Below are positions 18,807 to 26,689 of a stretch of DNA of 49,411 nt, in pieces. Location of the stretch: contig CASICJ010000011.1 in assembly GCA_949373085.1 (NCBI GenBank), positions 1-49,411 of the forward strand. Direction: 5' to 3'. The notes under the pieces are model-generated. The model was given only the letters and a program-made list of their open reading frames with translations. It had not been told where the DNA came from and ran no database searches. A program made the position numbers and the translations under genes. The first letter of the stretch is position 1. Every line of letters begins with the position of its first letter. The stretch is from an uncultured Verrucomicrobiales bacterium. Lineage in GTDB: Bacteria > Verrucomicrobiota > Verrucomicrobiia > Verrucomicrobiales > Akkermansiaceae.

Positions 18807-19364
18807 ATGAGCACGAAAGTCCGCAGAGTTTACGGCTACCTTGCCGAGTTCGAAAATGCCTCGCAGCTTTACAAGGCTGCCGAAAAGGTCCGGGATGCCG
18901 GGTTCAAAAAGTGGGATTGTTACACACCGTATCCGGTTCACGGGTTGGATGATGCAATGGGTGTGAAGCGCTCTATTCTTCCTTACTTCGTGTTCTTCGG
19001 AGGGCTGACCGGTTTCATCACCGCGATCGCTTTAGCTTACACGACTCAAGTTGGTCTTTACCCGACAGTCGTGCAGGGTAAACCCGCCAATATCTTCACC
19101 ACAGCGGCCTTCTTTCCGGTGATGTTTGAGCTCACCATTCTTTTCTCGGGTTTTACGGTTCTCTTTGGGTTGCTCGCTCTGATCGGGCTGCCACGCTGGA
19201 ACCATCCTATTTTCGCGAGTAAGCAATTTAAACGTGTGACCGACGATAAATTCTTTATCGCGATTGAAGCCCGTGATGCCAAGTTTTCAGCTGAGAACAC
19301 TAAGTCTCTCCTCGCTGAAATTGGCGGGGATAACATCGAGCTCGTGGAAGACGATTCCGAGTAA
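18807..19364 (+). CDS. actD: alternative complex III subunit ActD (DUF3341)
   Basis: A membrane subunit of alternative complex III belonging to DUF3341. The N-terminal cytoplasmic part has the family pattern VYGYLAEFENASQLYKAA and YPVHGLDDAMG. Two membrane helices follow (about 52-72 and 96-128), then a short soluble tail. It holds no cofactor; a structural role is known for the family. It abuts actC with no spacer, and actE begins 3 bases after its stop codon. Confidence 0.93.
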   Translation: MSTKVRRVYGYLAEFENASQLYKAAEKVRDAGFKKWDCYTPYPVHGLDDAMGVKRSILPYFVFFGGLTGFITAIALAYTTQVGLYPTVVQGKPANIFTTAAFFPVMFELTILFSGFTVLFGLLALIGLPRWNHPIFASKQFKRVTDDKFFIAIEARDAKFSAENTKSLLAEIGGDNIELVEDDSE

Positions 19365-19367
19365 ACC

Positions 19368-19988
19368 ATGAAATATTTTTTCCTCTCTCTTATCGCCCTT
19401 TCGATCCTTGTGGTCGGGGTGTTTGGTTTCCGTGGTGACAAATTTTCACAGGCGCCGATTCAGGTTTTTCCTGATATGGATGACCAAGATAAGGTCAAAG
19501 CCCAGACTGGTGATTCCTTTTTCGCCGATGGCATGGGAGCGCGTAGACCGGTCACGGGGACTATCCCTCGCAACGCCGAAGTAGGAGTGATGCCCGTCGA
19601 GTTCGGAGCCGGTCGGGCCGGATACTACTTTGACGGAAAGAAGGAGGCTACCTTTGGGAATGGTCTTCCTGATGATCTTGAAATCGAAAGCGAGGCCGAT
19701 ATGGTTGGACTTTTGGGACGTGGAGAGGAGATGTTTAATGTCCACTGCGCCATCTGTCACGGAAAGTCGGGTAACGGAAAGGGCGTTGTTTCCCACCATC
19801 TTGGAAATGTTGGTGTCGGTGTTCCTAGTCTGTATAATTATCCTCAGGAGACCTCACCTGATGGCTATATTTACGAGGTCATCTCAAACGGCAAGGGCCT
19901 TATGGGAGGCTATAAACACAACCTGCCCGTTCGCGACCGATGGGCCATCGTTTCCTATCTTCGCGCGCTTCAGGCTTCTGCTAAATAA
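19368..19988 (+). CDS. actE: alternative complex III subunit ActE, monohaem cytochrome c
   Basis: A monohaem c-type cytochrome that passes electrons from alternative complex III to its acceptor. The hydrophobic N-terminus (about 1-20) is a signal or anchor. No cysteine follows it, so unlike some ActE homologues it is probably not a lipoprotein. The haem site is CAICH at 127-131, and M179 in GLMGG is the likely distal ligand. Length is typical at 206 residues. It sits between actD and actF in conserved order. Confidence 0.93.
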   Translation: MKYFFLSLIALSILVVGVFGFRGDKFSQAPIQVFPDMDDQDKVKAQTGDSFFADGMGARRPVTGTIPRNAEVGVMPVEFGAGRAGYYFDGKKEATFGNGLPDDLEIESEADMVGLLGRGEEMFNVHCAICHGKSGNGKGVVSHHLGNVGVGVPSLYNYPQETSPDGYIYEVISNGKGLMGGYKHNLPVRDRWAIVSYLRALQASAK

Positions 19989-20012
19989 CATTTTCATCTG
20001 ACTCAATACGCC

Positions 20013-21332
20013 ATGGCACATCAAGTGACATCAAAAGACATTCCGATCAACGGGGAGCACCTGGAGGAGGGTAAAATTGCGACCCTTAAGATGATTTGCG
20101 GCGGGGTCGGTGGAATTGGTCTGCTCGCAAGCATCATTTATCTCGTCACCGGGAGTGGTGAGGCCCATGGAAGCTATGCATTTTCATGGCTTTTTGCAGT
20201 TTTCTTCGTCACGACAATCGTTCTTGGTGGTTGTTTTTGGACCTTCCTTCATAATCTCTCGAACTCGGGATGGGGAACATCCGTTCGCCGATTGATGGAG
20301 AATCTTGGATTCGTTTTTCCGTTTATGGTCGTCTTGTTCATTCCATTTCTTTTTCCCGGTGTTCAGCAGTATCTCTACGAATGGATGACAGCTTATCGTG
20401 ATGTTGTGGGGGACAGTGCGAATGCCAAGGAGGCACTCTTGCACGACTCCGACCCTCATAATCATCTGCTTGCCGTCAAGACCTTCTACCTCAATCCAGG
20501 GTTCTGGTATGCACGGATTGCTTTCTACTTTATTGGTCTTGGCTTCTTCATCTTCCTTGTTCGAAAGTTTTCTATTGCACAGGACACTGACGATAAGCCC
20601 GGAACCAAGAATCTCTTTGCAGCCCGTAAGCACTCCTCCTGGAGCATGATCATCTTCGGAGTGACTTTGACCTTTCTTGCTCTCGATTTTGTGATGGCTC
20701 TCGATTATTCATGGTTCTCGACCATGTTTGGTGTTTACGTCTTTGCGGGATCGGCGCTGAACTCAATGGCTGTTCTTATCCTGACAGGGATTTTTCTGCA
20801 GAGGATGGGCTATCTCAAAAACGTGGTCACGCAAGAGCATTATCACATTATGGGCAAACTCTGCTTCGCCTTCACTGTCTTCTGGGCTTACGTTTCCTTT
20901 TCTCAGTTCTTCCTGATTTGGTATGCGAACATCACGGAGGAAACCCGTTATTTCCTCCTGCGAAATACTGAGAACTGGAACCTACTGAGTTTAGCTCTCG
21001 TGTTCATGCACTTCGGGCTTCCTTTCTTGGCGCTCCTCCGTTCTGACGTAAAGAAGAGCTCGAAGTTTATGACGATCTTCTGTTTCTACATCCTTTTTAT
21101 GCATGTTTTGGATGTTTATCATATGATCATTCCTGAGCGTGGACCATCGGTCGGTCTTATTATCGATCATCATCCTCAACTTTGGATCTCAGGTTCATGG
21201 CTGGGTGATATTCTTGCTCTTGTTATTGCCGTTTGTGCTTTTCTGTTCGTTTATCTTAGGAATCTGACGTCTGCAGCTCTCTACCCTCATCGCGACCCTC
21301 GAATTCTCGAGTCCGCAAATCTTCATAATTAA
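20013..21332 (+). CDS. actF: alternative complex III subunit ActF, NrfD-like membrane protein
   Basis: The second NrfD-family polytopic subunit of alternative complex III, paralogous to ActC. About ten hydrophobic helices run through the 439 residues. Family blocks include FWTFLHNLSNSGWGTSVRR near 75-93 and ALDFVMALDYSWFSTMFG near 228-245. The C-terminus has HHPQLWISGSWLGDI before the last helix. No cofactor motif is present. A small membrane-protein gene follows after 5 bases. Confidence 0.94.
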   Translation: MAHQVTSKDIPINGEHLEEGKIATLKMICGGVGGIGLLASIIYLVTGSGEAHGSYAFSWLFAVFFVTTIVLGGCFWTFLHNLSNSGWGTSVRRLMENLGFVFPFMVVLFIPFLFPGVQQYLYEWMTAYRDVVGDSANAKEALLHDSDPHNHLLAVKTFYLNPGFWYARIAFYFIGLGFFIFLVRKFSIAQDTDDKPGTKNLFAARKHSSWSMIIFGVTLTFLALDFVMALDYSWFSTMFGVYVFAGSALNSMAVLILTGIFLQRMGYLKNVVTQEHYHIMGKLCFAFTVFWAYVSFSQFFLIWYANITEETRYFLLRNTENWNLLSLALVFMHFGLPFLALLRSDVKKSSKFMTIFCFYILFMHVLDVYHMIIPERGPSVGLIIDHHPQLWISGSWLGDILALVIAVCAFLFVYLRNLTSAALYPHRDPRILESANLHN

Positions 21333-21337
21333 AGGTC

Positions 21338-21661
21338 ATGGATCATACCCGCGACAATCCTCTCAAACGCTTCACTGCTTTCTGGATCGCCATCTTATTG
21401 GCGACTTCCTTTGGGATAGCTCTTATCATCACTCAGCCCTTTGCTCCTGACAAGACCGACAAGGCTTATGAAATGGTAGGTGAAGGCCGGCTTGAAATTA
21501 AAGAGGAGATTGATCGTGCCCAGGATGACGCTCTCAACGAATCAGCTCTCGCTGATGCCTTTCAAGCACAGGCAAAGTCTTTTGATAAGAATACGGAAAG
21601 CAAAGGGAGTATGCCGATTCCGGGTGCCGCACCCGCTTCTGCCGAAAAACCCGTTGAATAA
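21338..21661 (+). CDS. small single-span membrane protein in the act operon
   Basis: A 107-residue protein with one membrane helix near 13-32 (FWIAILLATSFGIALIITQP), then a charged, probably helical stretch (about 40-85) and a proline/alanine-rich tail. No cofactor motif is present and I recognise no family. It lies between actF and the CcoN-like gene, 5 bases after the former. By position it could correspond to a small accessory subunit such as ActG of other complexes, but sequence does not prove that. It could equally connect the complex to the next module. Confidence 0.75.
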   Translation: MDHTRDNPLKRFTAFWIAILLATSFGIALIITQPFAPDKTDKAYEMVGEGRLEIKEEIDRAQDDALNESALADAFQAQAKSFDKNTESKGSMPIPGAAPASAEKPVE

Positions 21662-21693
21662 TACCTTTTCAAGGATCTAACCCGCACACTTTC

Positions 21694-23181
21694 ATGGCTG
21701 AGACCAATTCTACCGCAGATTCCGAAGACGTCGTTTTACGCTCGTCGATTGATCGATCGCTTCGTCATCCCGTGATGTTTCTCTTCGCGAGTGGAGCCGC
21801 CTGGCTCGTGCTCTCCATCGTTCTTGGGCTGGTGGCCTCCGCCAAGAAGCATAGCCCCGAATTCTTGACCTACTTTTCATGGCTGGACGCGGGGAAGGTG
21901 GACGCCGCTCATATGAGCGCGATGATTTATGGGTGGGGCGCACAGGCTGCTTTTGGAATCATCATCTGGCTGATGGCCAGACTTTCCCGCAAAGAGTGCA
22001 CTGCCTCTGGAATCATCCTCTGGGCAGCCCATGTCTGGAATGCGGTGGTCCTATATGGAGTTGTTCGGATCATGATGGGTGAGGGTTCGGGGGTGACGTA
22101 TATGGAATTTCCAAGCGAAGTTTGGCCACTTCTTTTGGTTTGCTATACCACCATCACAATTTGGTCCCTGGTTCAGTTTCAGGTTCGTGACGCCGGTCAT
22201 GTTTATGTGAGTCAGTGGTATCTCCTCGCTGGTCTTTTGTGGTTTCCTTGGATTGCAGTGACGGCCTGGGTTTTTGTTTTTCTTATGGACGGCCATCCGC
22301 TGATGATTGCGGGCGTGGCAGCTTGGTTCAAAGGAACCTTGTTCACTCTCTTCTTCCTCCCGGTCGCTCTTGGCAGTGCATACTATCTGGCTCCCAAAGT
22401 AACGGGGCGTCCGGTTTATAGTTACAACATTGCTCTCTTCGGTTTCTGGTCTCTTGCAGTCTTTGGACCATGGGCTGGGATGCAAAAACTTGTCGGTGCT
22501 CCGATTCCTCAGTTCATTCCATACGCGGGGGCGGCTTCGATGATTTTGATTCTCATTCCGGCAATCGCAGTTGGTTACAATATTATTAGAACTGTCATGG
22601 GTAACAGCGAAGTTGTAGCGGAAAGTCCGTCTCTTCGATTCACTGCGGCTGGAATCGTCCTGTTTGTCGTTTTTGGCGCCCTATCTGTCTTTCTTCACAC
22701 TGTTCCAGCTTTGAAATTGACCCAGTTCAGCTACACCGGCTATGGATTTGATATTCTTGGACTTTATGGAGTGTTCTCGCTTTGCGCATTTGGAGCGATC
22801 TACTTCATTGTGCCGCGTATCACCTGTCGTGAGTGGCTATCTCGCCGCTTCATCAAGTGGCACTTTTTCTGTTCTCTCTATGGTATTTCTTCCGTTGTTA
22901 TTTGTGCTGTTGCGGGTGGGCTTTCTCAGGGGCAGGGAATCGAGGATCTCAGCCAGCCCTTCGGAACCATGGCCGAGCGGGCCAGTCAGATCGGGTGGGG
23001 TGTCACGCTAGCCTGGGCATTTCTTCTTTTCGCCAACCTTTTTTTCTGCCTGCACTTGCTCCTGATGTGGGCTCGTCTAGGTCGTCGATCTTCACATCCA
23101 ACACTTCTCGATGCACATCACCCGACTAGCCCGCATGGACCGGAAGGAGAGGTTGATAATTACAGTTCCGCTTCCGCCTAA
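21694..23181 (+). CDS. CcoN-like (cbb3 subunit I family) protein lacking the active-site ligands
   Basis: The 495-residue sequence follows cbb3 oxidase subunit I over its whole length, with about twelve hydrophobic helices and the anchor motifs AAHMSAMIYGWG (helix II) and RPVYSYNIALFGFW. The ligands are not conserved. The helix-II histidine for low-spin haem b is kept (H73). The three CuB histidines correspond to G214 (WYGH reads WFKG) and Q264-K265 (PHH reads MQK). The HxH pair that holds haem b3 and haem b reads F352-D-I354. A haem-copper reaction centre therefore cannot form. The gene is intact, in frame and followed by a CcoO-like partner, so it appears to be a maintained non-catalytic subunit. 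A structural, docking or electron-relay role is inference. Confidence 0.85.
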   Translation: MAETNSTADSEDVVLRSSIDRSLRHPVMFLFASGAAWLVLSIVLGLVASAKKHSPEFLTYFSWLDAGKVDAAHMSAMIYGWGAQAAFGIIIWLMARLSRKECTASGIILWAAHVWNAVVLYGVVRIMMGEGSGVTYMEFPSEVWPLLLVCYTTITIWSLVQFQVRDAGHVYVSQWYLLAGLLWFPWIAVTAWVFVFLMDGHPLMIAGVAAWFKGTLFTLFFLPVALGSAYYLAPKVTGRPVYSYNIALFGFWSLAVFGPWAGMQKLVGAPIPQFIPYAGAASMILILIPAIAVGYNIIRTVMGNSEVVAESPSLRFTAAGIVLFVVFGALSVFLHTVPALKLTQFSYTGYGFDILGLYGVFSLCAFGAIYFIVPRITCREWLSRRFIKWHFFCSLYGISSVVICAVAGGLSQGQGIEDLSQPFGTMAERASQIGWGVTLAWAFLLFANLFFCLHLLLMWARLGRRSSHPTLLDAHHPTSPHGPEGEVDNYSSASA

Positions 23182-23202
23182 ATACCAAGCTTCCAATCAA
23201 CC

Positions 23203-23961
23203 ATGACTTTTAAAGCGTTCATTATCGGTCTCCTAGCAACCTTTGGTATTCCTTGGCTGCTTTTGGTAGTGGTTCCGTATTCAACAATGCGAAGTCTTGA
23301 CCCTGTCGAGTATGATAAGAATTCGGAGTTTACCGGAGCTTTCGTACCAAAGCGCGATGGTCGTATTAAAGAGGGCTCCAGAATTTTTGGTCAGGAAGGG
23401 TGTGCTCTTTGTCACACCCAAATCATCCGCCCAACCTACGCTGGGAATGACGTCCACCGTGGTGAGTGGGCCGGACTTCGGAAGAGCAGTAGTGTGGATA
23501 ATGACACTCGTCGTGAGACCGTCGCCCAAGATTTCCAGCAGGAAGATGTTGCTCACATCGGTCAGACTAGAGTTGGACCTGATCTTTCTAACTTTGGACG
23601 GCGCCTCGAACACTATCTAACGGTTAATAAAAGTAGTCGGACTCCGGAAGAATGGTCTTTGATGCACCTCTATAATCCGAAAGCAGTCCCTCGCTATGAG
23701 GTTCCAGAGACTGGCGCGCGGCTTATTACTGCGCGGAAATCAGCCTGCCCGCCAAAGTCTGGCCTGTTTGACGAGATCCAGGTGAATGGTGCAGGGCACG
23801 GTAACTTACCAGTTGATATAGGTGAGGGGATCGGTCTCAAGCCCACCGACCGGGCCCGGGCTCTTGTAAGCTATTTGGTTTCCCTCAAAAAGGACACTTA
23901 TGGGAACCCGCTTCCCGATGCTCTTAACTTTAATCCAAAGGCCCCTCAATCCGAAGAATAG
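23203..23961 (+). CDS. CcoO-like membrane-anchored monohaem cytochrome c
   Basis: A CcoO-family protein: an N-terminal membrane helix (about 5-26) and a periplasmic monohaem domain with CALCH at 67-71 followed by TQIIRPTYAG, the family signature. The block TRVGPDLSNFGRR (about 122-134) and the helix HLYNPKAV (155-162) also match. The position of the axial methionine in CcoO (x-M-P-A-Y) is V167 (YEVPETG), and no methionine occurs after it. The haem may be five-coordinate or use a histidine such as H155 or that in GAGHGNL. The gene begins 21 bases after the CcoN-like gene and presumably forms a pair with it. No cbb3-type CcoP diheme subunit follows; a monohaem cytochrome does. Confidence 0.86.
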   Translation: MTFKAFIIGLLATFGIPWLLLVVVPYSTMRSLDPVEYDKNSEFTGAFVPKRDGRIKEGSRIFGQEGCALCHTQIIRPTYAGNDVHRGEWAGLRKSSSVDNDTRRETVAQDFQQEDVAHIGQTRVGPDLSNFGRRLEHYLTVNKSSRTPEEWSLMHLYNPKAVPRYEVPETGARLITARKSACPPKSGLFDEIQVNGAGHGNLPVDIGEGIGLKPTDRARALVSYLVSLKKDTYGNPLPDALNFNPKAPQSEE

Positions 23962-23963
23962 TC

Positions 23964-24734
23964 ATGTCTGATCCATCATCATCCAGTGACCTTCGTCCAG
24001 ATTTGGACGAATCGATCAACGTAAAAGATGCTCACGGCGCTCTCAAAGGCGATCTGGCTGCAGGTCGGGAAAAGACAGTTCGTGAAAACGGCATGGAAGC
24101 TGTTTCTTTATGGCTTGTCTTAATCTCCGCGATTGTGGTTCTTGCTGCTGGAGCAGTAATGGGCCAAGGTGGTGCCTTTTTTGGATATAGTGAGTTGGTC
24201 AAGGAAGGGTATATGAGGAGGCCATCTCCGGTCCCACAGGACGCGCCCAAAATGCCAATTGCAGCTCTCTCATTGTTTCAAAAGGAGGGTAAAAAGGTCT
24301 ATGGTACTTGTGTGGCTTGTCACCAAAATAGCGGCCTCGGGCAGACTGGCCAGTTTCCACCTCTAGCCGGCTCCGAATGGGTTGTCGGAAATACCGAGGC
24401 TCTTTCGATGATTATTCACAACGGAGTAGCGGGTAAAATCGAGGTTTCAGGGACTCAGTACAACGGGAACATGAGCGCATTTGGCGCTAATTTGAACGCC
24501 AAGGAGCTTGCGGCCTTGATGACATACATCCGCACATCCTGGGGCAACAATGCAAGTATTGTGTCTCCCTCCATGGCAGCCAATGCTCTTGAAATTTCCA
24601 AGAAGCGCGGTGGTAGCCAAACAAGTGCCGAAGTGCTTAAAAAATCACATGACAAGATGCTTCTCGGTGACATCTTAGAGCCAGATACAATGTTGGATCC
24701 CGAAACATGGGAGCCAATTGCGATCGAGGAATAA
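23964..24734 (+). CDS. membrane-anchored class I monohaem cytochrome c
   Basis: A 256-residue cytochrome with a hydrophilic N-terminus of about 45 residues, one membrane helix (about 47-67) and a periplasmic class I domain. Haem binding is at CVACH (116-120) with M170 (GNMSAFG) as the normal axial ligand. It occupies the position of CcoP after the CcoO-like gene but has one haem where CcoP has two. The C-terminal 60 residues are polar. It begins 2 bases after the preceding stop codon. A role in carrying electrons between alternative complex III and the aa3 oxidase fits the gene order. Confidence 0.88.
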   Translation: MSDPSSSSDLRPDLDESINVKDAHGALKGDLAAGREKTVRENGMEAVSLWLVLISAIVVLAAGAVMGQGGAFFGYSELVKEGYMRRPSPVPQDAPKMPIAALSLFQKEGKKVYGTCVACHQNSGLGQTGQFPPLAGSEWVVGNTEALSMIIHNGVAGKIEVSGTQYNGNMSAFGANLNAKELAALMTYIRTSWGNNASIVSPSMAANALEISKKRGGSQTSAEVLKKSHDKMLLGDILEPDTMLDPETWEPIAIEE

Positions 24735-24760
24735 ATTTAACACCGACCATCGATATTACC

Positions 24761-26650
24761 ATGAGTGCGGAAGCCCACGACCATCACGACGATCACCACC
24801 ACGTTCTTCCTTGGTGGAAGAAATATTTTTTCTCAACAGACCACAAGACGATAGGTATCCAATATGGCCTGTCGGCTGGTGCGTTCCTGCTTTTTGGTTT
24901 CTTTTTAATGATCGTGATGCGTTGGAGCATCGCTTATCCGCATGAGCCACTTCCTGGTTACATGAGTTGGATGTTCACTGATGGATGGAAAGCTCGCTGG
25001 TTAGATGACGGAAAAGTTACTGGCGAGACTTATAACATGTTCGGTGCAATGCATGGTACGATTATGGTGTTTCTTGGAGTGGTGCCTCTTGGATTTGCGG
25101 CCTTTGGAAACTACGTCACACCTTTGCAGATTGGTGCTCCAGATATGGCGTTTCCAAAGCTCAATATGGCCAGTTTTTGGGCCTATCTTGCTGGTGGACT
25201 TGTGATGTGCATGAGCTTTTTCATGGAATCAGGGGCTGCCAAGTCCGGATGGACAAACTACTCGCCTCTCGCCGGCTATGCGGACAAGCAAATCGTCAAC
25301 CAATTTCTGGCGGGTCAGACGCAGTGGTTGATTGGTCTAGTCTTACTAATTACATCTTCGCTCCTCGGTTCGGTAAACTTTGTTACTACGATCATCCAAC
25401 TGCGCGCGAAGGGACTAACTTGGATGCGACTCCCATTTTTTGTGTGGGCCATGCTTGTCACAGGTTTTCTTCTCTTGCTCGCTTTCCCACCTCTCGAGGC
25501 CGCCGGAATCATGCAGCTGATGGATCGTGTGGTTGGTTCGAGCTTCTTCATGCCTTCTGGTCTTTACTCTGCCTCAAGTGGAGCGGCTATGGATCTTTCG
25601 GGGTCAGGTAGCCCTCTTCTTTTCCAGCACCTCTTTTGGTTCCTAGGGCATCCTGAGGTATATGTCCTTCTTCTCCCCGCAATTGCATGTGTTGCTGAAA
25701 TTATACCTTGTAACACTCGCAAGCCTCTCTGGGGATACAAGCCGATGGTTTGGTCAGTTATTGTTCTTGGTTTCCTCTCCTTCATTGTTTGGGCCCACCA
25801 TATGTATCTGACAGGAATGGGTCCTGTGATCTCTACCTTTTTCCAGACGACGACAGTTTTAATTTCGGTGCCCTCGGTTATTCTGCTCACAGCAATGATC
25901 ATTTCGCTGTGGGGTGGTTCAATCCGCTTTACAATGCCTATGATTTGGGCTGCGGCCTTCCTCCCAATGTTTGGTATCGGTGGCCTTACCGGACTGCCAT
26001 TAGCTTTCAATCTCGCTGATCTTCACCTCCACGACACGTATTACGTGATTGGGCACTTCCACTATGTGGTGGCTCCCGGAATTCTCTTTGGTCTCTTTGC
26101 TGGTATTTATCATTGGTATCCCAAGATGACGGGTCGCTTCATGGATAATTTCCTCGGGCACCTCCACTTCTGGCCTTCCTTAGTGTGTATGAACCTTCTC
26201 TTTTTTCCAATGCTGACCCAAGGTATGGCAGGGTTCCACCGGCGGTGGTATAACGGAGGTGAAGGATACATCGAGAAAGGAGCCGAGGGGGTCAACGTTT
26301 TCGGTCTTACCGTAGCTGATAAAATTTCGCTCAATGAGATTATGACCGGATCTGCAATCGCCCTTGCGGTATTTCAGCTGCCTTTCCTTGTGAATATGGT
26401 GATCAGCTACTTTTGGGGTAAGAAGGTGACCAGTGACAACCCGTGGGATGCAACCACTCTTGAGTGGGCTACACCTACTCCTCCGGGACATGGCAATTTC
26501 ACCTTTGATCCAGCAGTCTACCGCGGGCCCTACGAATACAGCCGTCCCGACCATGATTCTGATTTCTTCCCGCAATGGGAGGAGCCTAAGCGTGATGCTC
26601 CGGTTGAAGAGTCCGAGGCAGAACCGGAAAAGCAAACGACAGTGGTCTAG
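24761..26650 (+). CDS. coxA: cytochrome c oxidase subunit I, aa3 type
   Basis: Catalytic subunit of a haem-copper oxidase that reduces oxygen to water and pumps protons. The ATG at 24761 is preferred: the in-frame start at 24707 overlaps the preceding gene and adds no conserved residues. The low-spin haem ligand is in GAMHGTIMVF. CuB ligands are in FLGHPEVYVLLLPA, which also holds the cross-linked tyrosine and the A-type glutamate, and in WAHHMYLTGM. The remaining haem ligands are in VIGHFHYVVA. The D-channel aspartate is present (GAPDMAF). The K-channel lysine is not: the usual VPTGIK reads VPSVIL (L375). The N-terminus is rich in His/Asp, and the C-terminal tail is acidic. Confidence 0.95.
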   Translation: MSAEAHDHHDDHHHVLPWWKKYFFSTDHKTIGIQYGLSAGAFLLFGFFLMIVMRWSIAYPHEPLPGYMSWMFTDGWKARWLDDGKVTGETYNMFGAMHGTIMVFLGVVPLGFAAFGNYVTPLQIGAPDMAFPKLNMASFWAYLAGGLVMCMSFFMESGAAKSGWTNYSPLAGYADKQIVNQFLAGQTQWLIGLVLLITSSLLGSVNFVTTIIQLRAKGLTWMRLPFFVWAMLVTGFLLLLAFPPLEAAGIMQLMDRVVGSSFFMPSGLYSASSGAAMDLSGSGSPLLFQHLFWFLGHPEVYVLLLPAIACVAEIIPCNTRKPLWGYKPMVWSVIVLGFLSFIVWAHHMYLTGMGPVISTFFQTTTVLISVPSVILLTAMIISLWGGSIRFTMPMIWAAAFLPMFGIGGLTGLPLAFNLADLHLHDTYYVIGHFHYVVAPGILFGLFAGIYHWYPKMTGRFMDNFLGHLHFWPSLVCMNLLFFPMLTQGMAGFHRRWYNGGEGYIEKGAEGVNVFGLTVADKISLNEIMTGSAIALAVFQLPFLVNMVISYFWGKKVTSDNPWDATTLEWATPTPPGHGNFTFDPAVYRGPYEYSRPDHDSDFFPQWEEPKRDAPVEESEAEPEKQTTVV

Positions 26651-26689
26651 TTCCGGCCAAGCTTCCACCGAATAACTTCTTTTTGATCC

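Noticed and set aside
24707-24760. Upstream start for coxA at 24707
   Set aside because: It overlaps the end of the preceding cytochrome gene and adds 18 unconserved residues; the ATG at 24761 also fits the operon's usual C-ATG start context.
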